Of a stretch of DNA of 64,000 nt, positions 61,193 to 64,000 are shown in pieces. Source of the stretch: Aureispira anguillae (GTDB lineage Bacteria; Bacteroidota; Bacteroidia; Chitinophagales; Saprospiraceae); the NCBI RefSeq assembly GCF_026000115.1, contig NZ_AP026867.1:961501-1025500 (forward strand), in the 5' to 3' direction. Position 1 is the first letter of the stretch, and every line of letters begins with the position of its first letter. The position numbers and the translations under genes are program-made. The notes below the pieces were generated by a model. The model saw only the letters and a program-made list of their open reading frames with translations. It had not been told where the DNA came from and did not search any database.

Positions 61193-61927
61193 ATGAGAAA
61201 CTTACTTTTGATTACTACCCTAATTATTTTAACTGCTTCCTGTAGACAAACTGGATATTTAAAATATAAAGGAAAGACTGATGAAATTATTGCAACGAAT
61301 AAGATTAAAAAGTTCATGAAAGATAATGAATCTCCTTCTATTGTGTTGAGGGTGCCAAAGTCAGAACAAAATGCTACCCAAGAAGACCCAAATGCATACA
61401 TATACAATTCAATAGAAAAGGAGTTAGTTTTGGCAGGATTTGATGTAAAGGATAGGGGGCTATTTAATGAGGTTGTTAGTAAATCTGAAGAAACCAATTA
61501 TAAGGAATTAAAAAAATTAACGGAAACAGATTTGATTCTGGAGTTGGTGCAAATGAAGTTTAACATTAAGCACAAAACCAATAAATTTTACACTAAACGG
61601 GGTAAAGAAAAAATTGCTTCTAGAGATGCAAGTATAACTAAAACGGGGGCTGTTATTGAATTTAAATTGATTATACTGGAGAAAAATGATTACGGGGGAA
61701 GCTATTCCTTTTATTATACACCGTGCAATGGGAGTGAGGAACACAAAGCTGATTGTAAGTGCAAAATAGCCCACAAAGGCAGTAAAATATATCCTGAAAT
61801 AGATTTGTGTAAAACTAGAAAAAAGAAAAAGAAGGAAGCCTTTGAAATTATAGATAAAGATCTTTTAGAGGAATTTGTACGAAAAGGGGTAAAGCAAATG
61901 GTAGAAGAAACAAAAGCAAAAGTCTAA
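61193..61927 (+). CDS. Putative lipoprotein carried by the integrated element
   Basis: 244 residues. Lipoprotein signal with L-T-A-S-C (Cys17). The mature part has a mixed alpha/beta stretch (S-I-V-L-R-V-P...Y-I-Y-N-S-I-E-K-E-L-V-L-A-G-F-D-V-K-D-R-G-L-F-N-E-V) resembling in layout the CsgG/DUF799-type lipoproteins, whose N-terminal domain has a strand, an amphipathic helix and a D-R-x-x-F motif. Four Cys follow near 186-210 in C-N-G-S...C-K-C-K...C-K. The C-terminus is Lys-rich. The fold assignment is tentative; a cell-envelope role is likely. It may be cargo of the element inserted at tRNA-Ser. Confidence 0.6.
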   Translation: MRNLLLITTLIILTASCRQTGYLKYKGKTDEIIATNKIKKFMKDNESPSIVLRVPKSEQNATQEDPNAYIYNSIEKELVLAGFDVKDRGLFNEVVSKSEETNYKELKKLTETDLILELVQMKFNIKHKTNKFYTKRGKEKIASRDASITKTGAVIEFKLIILEKNDYGGSYSFYYTPCNGSEEHKADCKCKIAHKGSKIYPEIDLCKTRKKKKKEAFEIIDKDLLEEFVRKGVKQMVEETKAKV

Positions 61928-62233
61928 GTAAGAAAAACTTAGATTTATAGGCAGCCAATGGTTTAACCTACAAAAGTTATGATTGGATTGTTAAACTTGT
62001 TCCATGTAACTAGAATTTGCTTTTCTTGAAAAAAATTCTTATTTTCGTAACATAGTCCGCAAAACTATCTATTTTTCAAAGGAAACTTTTCCTTATTATA
62101 TTAAGTTAGGTTAACAAGAGATAACAAGGCTCCTGACCCTTCCTACCTTACAGTTTTCTGTATGGAGTAGGTAGTTTTTGCGGACGAATAGGGCAGGGGT
62201 CTTTATTATTATTAACTAAAATTCGTCCGCAAA
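61928..62233 (+). promoter_or_regulatory. Structured leader with two mutually exclusive stems
   Basis: 306 bases without a gene. GTCCGCAAAACTA (62055-62067) can pair with TAGTTTTTGCGGAC (62172-62185), 13 bp with one bulged T. It would enclose two inner hairpins, AAGGAA/TTCCTT (62079-62094) and CCTAC-TACAG / CTGTA-GTAGG (62142-62171, loop TTTT). The same right arm, TTTTGCGGACGAAT (62176-62189), is also perfectly complementary over 14 bp to ATTCGTCCGCAAAA (62221-62234), which runs into the ATG of the next gene. Both cannot form at once. An attenuator or riboswitch-like control, or an operator with three sites, is inferred. Confidence 0.5.
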
Positions 62234-62428
62234 ATGAAGAACGTTAAAAATCCATCCCCGAAATTACTATTAGTATTAGGAATGATTAGTGAGCATAAAA
62301 TGAGTATGCTTGACATTTTATTTGAAGCTGCTACCCGTCATGCAGCACAACTAAAAGGCAATGAACAATACGAAGATGAAGTGCTGTTAACATTCGATTT
62401 ACTGAAAGATGTAATTTTGGAAAGCTAA
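62234..62428 (+). CDS. Small protein of unknown function, 64 residues
   Basis: The frame reads M-K-N-V-K-N-P-S-P-K-L, then mostly helical, with L-L-V-L-G-M-I-S-E-H-K-M-S-M-L-D-I-L-F-E-A-A near 12-33 and an acidic second helix. No transport signal. I recognise no family. Support for being real: ATG directly behind a structured leader, a strong terminator 8 bp after the stop, and codon use like its neighbours. It could be a small regulator of the element. Confidence 0.55.
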   Translation: MKNVKNPSPKLLLVLGMISEHKMSMLDILFEAATRHAAQLKGNEQYEDEVLLTFDLLKDVILES

Positions 62429-62435
62429 AGAATAG

Positions 62436-62463
62436 AAGCCTGTCCTTTTGGATGGGCTTTTTT
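62436..62463 (+). terminator. Intrinsic terminator
   Basis: AAGCCTGTCC (62436-62445) pairs with GGATGGGCTT (62450-62459) with two G-T pairs, loop TTTT, then T6. It ends exactly at the stop of the convergent membrane protein gene. Confidence 0.85.
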
Positions 62464-63208
62464 ATCCACTATAAATAAAAGTAGAAAGAATATTGATTAA
62501 AAGACTTAGAATTATGACCCCAAATACAAGGTTTCGAATTTTTAATCTATGTAAGTACTCCTTTTTTTGTTTTCCTAGTGCAACAAAGATATGAGGGAAC
62601 AAATATTTCTTAATTTTTTCAAAAAAGATACTAATAAGTACTCCAAGGAAAAAAAAGGATGTTAATACCTTTACAGGGATCTTATGATTTAGAATTTCTA
62701 ATGAATTACTATTTTCCATTCCATGAGAATTATTATCAATATAAAATATGTAGAATGTTAGTAAAAGTGCGACAAATAGAGGAGCTATAAGTATCAAGTC
62801 TGTTTTACTTATAAGATTACTTTTAGTTTTAAATCCTCTTAAAAATTTATTTAATTCATCATCAAACCTAAAACCCCAATCTTGTATATCATAGTCTAAA
62901 TGATACCGAATTGTATGATTCATGGATAAAAATTCTTTCCCTAAATATATTGAAAGATGAGCAGAGTCGTCTCCTAATCCCTTCTTGCATGAAGTTTGAA
63001 TATGTATTAATTTCCTCTCCTTGTGGTTTGGATAGTTAAATAAATCTTGAAGATCTTGAAACTTTATTGTCGTTTTATCAATTGTTCCTCCAATTAACTC
63101 AATACTAGTGAAATATTTGAGAAGGAACTGGTGGAATTCAGTAAAGTTTTCTTCATTGATGATTAACGAGTGATTTTTTGTTTCATACTTTGAAAAATTG
63201 CTTGGCAT
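62462..63208 (-). CDS. Membrane protein of unknown function with large cytoplasmic N-terminus
   Basis: 248 residues. About 135 polar residues come first (I-I-N-E-E-N-F-T-E-F-H-Q-F-L-L-K-Y-F; Y-D-I-Q-D-W-G-F-R-F-D-D-E-L). Three hydrophobic segments follow near 136-157, 178-197 and 224-245, with a basic loop (F-E-K-I-K-K-Y-L-F-P...K-Q-K-K-E-Y-L-H-R) between the second and third. I recognise no family. A sensor-plus-membrane layout would fit a defence or signalling protein, but nothing proves it. It shares orientation with the gene at 63353 but a hairpin separates them. Confidence 0.6.
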   Translation of the reverse strand: MPSNFSKYETKNHSLIINEENFTEFHQFLLKYFTSIELIGGTIDKTTIKFQDLQDLFNYPNHKERKLIHIQTSCKKGLGDDSAHLSIYLGKEFLSMNHTIRYHLDYDIQDWGFRFDDELNKFLRGFKTKSNLISKTDLILIAPLFVALLLTFYIFYIDNNSHGMENSNSLEILNHKIPVKVLTSFFFLGVLISIFFEKIKKYLFPHIFVALGKQKKEYLHRLKIRNLVFGVIILSLLINILSTFIYSG

Positions 63209-63274
63209 AGGTTTAAAAACTTTTTAATCAAAGATGACTTTTGACGCTTGATAATTCATTATTATAGGTAGATA

Positions 63275-63316
63275 AAAAGCAATGTAAACGCTTACATAGG
63301 CATCTGCATTGCTTTT
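63275..63316 (-). terminator. Hairpin terminator between two leftward genes
   Basis: AAAAGCAATG (63275-63284) pairs with CATTGCTTTT (63307-63316), and an inner GTAAA/TTAC pairing is possible. On the minus strand the stem is followed by T-rich sequence. It would end the transcript of the gene at 63353-64000. Confidence 0.7.
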
Positions 63317-63352
63317 GGTTATTATATTATGCTATGTTTAATTTTACAAAAA

Positions 63353-64000
63353 TTAAGCATTATGAATACTCTTATATATCTGAGTGATTTGGTTTAAAGA
63401 AGAATAGCAAGCTTTACTTTTTCCCATTAACATGGGGTTGCTATTTGCTATATCCATATAAGTGCTTTTTGCAGCAGTAATTAGTTGATTATCATTAAAA
63501 AAAGTAGGGGGCATATATTGCCATTCTCCATTTTTAAAAATAATGAATTCCGATAAAGCAGCTAGTATTGGAAATACAATACCATCTGGGATATTTTGTA
63601 TCTGACCTTTAGAATCTCTTTCTATGCTTTTGATTCTAGTACCCACAAAACCACTATGTTTTTTCCATTTCCAGTATAAAGCCCAAGCGTTCGATGCTAT
63701 ATCTAGGTAGAAATTATATAAGGCTAGGTTTTTTTTGTGATCCTTGTCATTTTGATCTTTTGCTTTCTTATATACCTCTTGGAATTGTTTTAAACATTTA
63801 GATTTCATATTATAGGCATATACTTTATTAACTTCCCCTTTCTGTATCCAAAGTTCTTTTGGAGTTAAAGCTGTAAGTACCTGTAATAATCTTTCTGATT
63901 GGATATAGTTATCAGAAAGCTTTGTCTCAGATTTTTTTAATTTAGAACTAGGAGACTTTCTTTGCATAGCAGCTTCTAGCTCATCTAATTGCCCTAACCT
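63353..64000 (-). CDS. Protein of unknown function, 5' end probably beyond window
   Basis: 204 residues are readable from an ATG at 63967. The frame stays open through the remaining eleven codons to the window edge (R-L-G-Q-L-D-E-L-E-A-A), which look like ordinary protein, so the true start is probably outside. The protein is soluble, Lys-rich and mostly helical, with aromatic segments N-A-W-A-L-Y-W-K-W-K-K-H-S-G-F-V-G-T-R and I-P-D-G-I-V-F-P-I-L-A-A-L-S-E-F. No family recognised. It lies within the presumed integrated element. Confidence 0.6.
   Translation of the reverse strand, partial: RLGQLDELEAAMQRKSPSSKLKKSETKLSDNYIQSERLLQVLTALTPKELWIQKGEVNKVYAYNMKSKCLKQFQEVYKKAKDQNDKDHKKNLALYNFYLDIASNAWALYWKWKKHSGFVGTRIKSIERDSKGQIQNIPDGIVFPILAALSEFIIFKNGEWQYMPPTFFNDNQLITAAKSTYMDIANSNPMLMGKSKACYSSLNQITQIYKSIHNA

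Overview
The window is A+T-rich chromosomal DNA from a member of the Bacteroidota. This rests on proteins with type IX secretion (T9SS) C-terminal sorting domains of type A (2353-4047, 7835-12148, 41683-43047) and type B/CHU_C (19438-23730), on SprB-like, SBBP and Fibrobacter-paralogous (FISUMP) repeat families, and on promoters of the form TTTG-N19-21-TAnnTTTG. The mix of giant gliding-type surface proteins, TPR/LRR proteins with no transport signal and fused enzymes resembles Saprospiria such as Aureispira or Saprospira; that placement is inference.

Layout. 1-7.4 kb: an edge-truncated extracellular endonuclease I, a small inverted-repeat element, a TPR protein, a secreted beta-helix protein, a PIF1-type helicase, an unrecognised lipoprotein and the collapsed remnant of a secreted repeat protein. 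7.8-12.1 kb: a 1437-residue secreted beta-propeller/repeat protein. 12.2-19.3 kb: yraN and a YwaF-like membrane protein, a phosphoglucose/phosphomannose isomerase with lipB, a two-gene RNA-repair cassette (RNA ligase plus HD-Pnk) and an Lrp regulator. 19.4-24.4 kb: a 1430-residue SprB/CHU_C surface protein and a small coiled-coil exported protein. 25-31.5 kb: a frameshifted nupC, fabD, and a lipoprotein sulfatase next to its lipoprotein formylglycine-generating enzyme. 32.2-36.2 kb: thiC-thiS under a TPP riboswitch, flanked by two FISUMP lipoprotein paralogs. 36.6-47.5 kb: phoH, deoC with an ALDH16-type aldehyde dehydrogenase, a T9SS protein, an LRR protein, an acetate kinase-PduL fusion, a small exported protein and a class IV aminotransferase/lyase. 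47.8-54.4 kb: a very tightly packed five-gene operon (DUF2157, DUF4401, GDYXXLXY membrane proteins, a soluble PAS/GAF histidine kinase, an exported protein). 54.5-59.4 kb: uridine phosphorylase-like enzyme, a MITE-like element with target-site duplication, a BacNav-type channel, an acyl-CoA carboxylase beta subunit and a DUF434 protein. 59.6-64 kb: tRNA-Ser(UGA) with a tyrosine recombinase immediately downstream, which looks like the left end of an integrated element. Its cargo is unfamiliar and its non-coding DNA is highly structured.

Functional links. Extracellular nuclease, NupC, nucleoside phosphorylase, DeoC and aldehyde dehydrogenase could together form a route for using DNA and nucleosides as food, and the acetate kinase-PduL fusion could recover ATP from acetyl-CoA. 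FGE activates the adjacent sulfatase. The RNA ligase and HD-Pnk would heal and seal broken RNA.

The least explained items are the five-gene DUF2157 operon with its own sensor kinase, the mutually exclusive RNA stems in front of the 64-codon gene at 62234, the AGTCCGAC repeat cluster behind the integrase, a perfect terminator-like hairpin inside the class IV aminotransferase gene, and the long perfect inverted repeats that recur in divergent intergenic regions.
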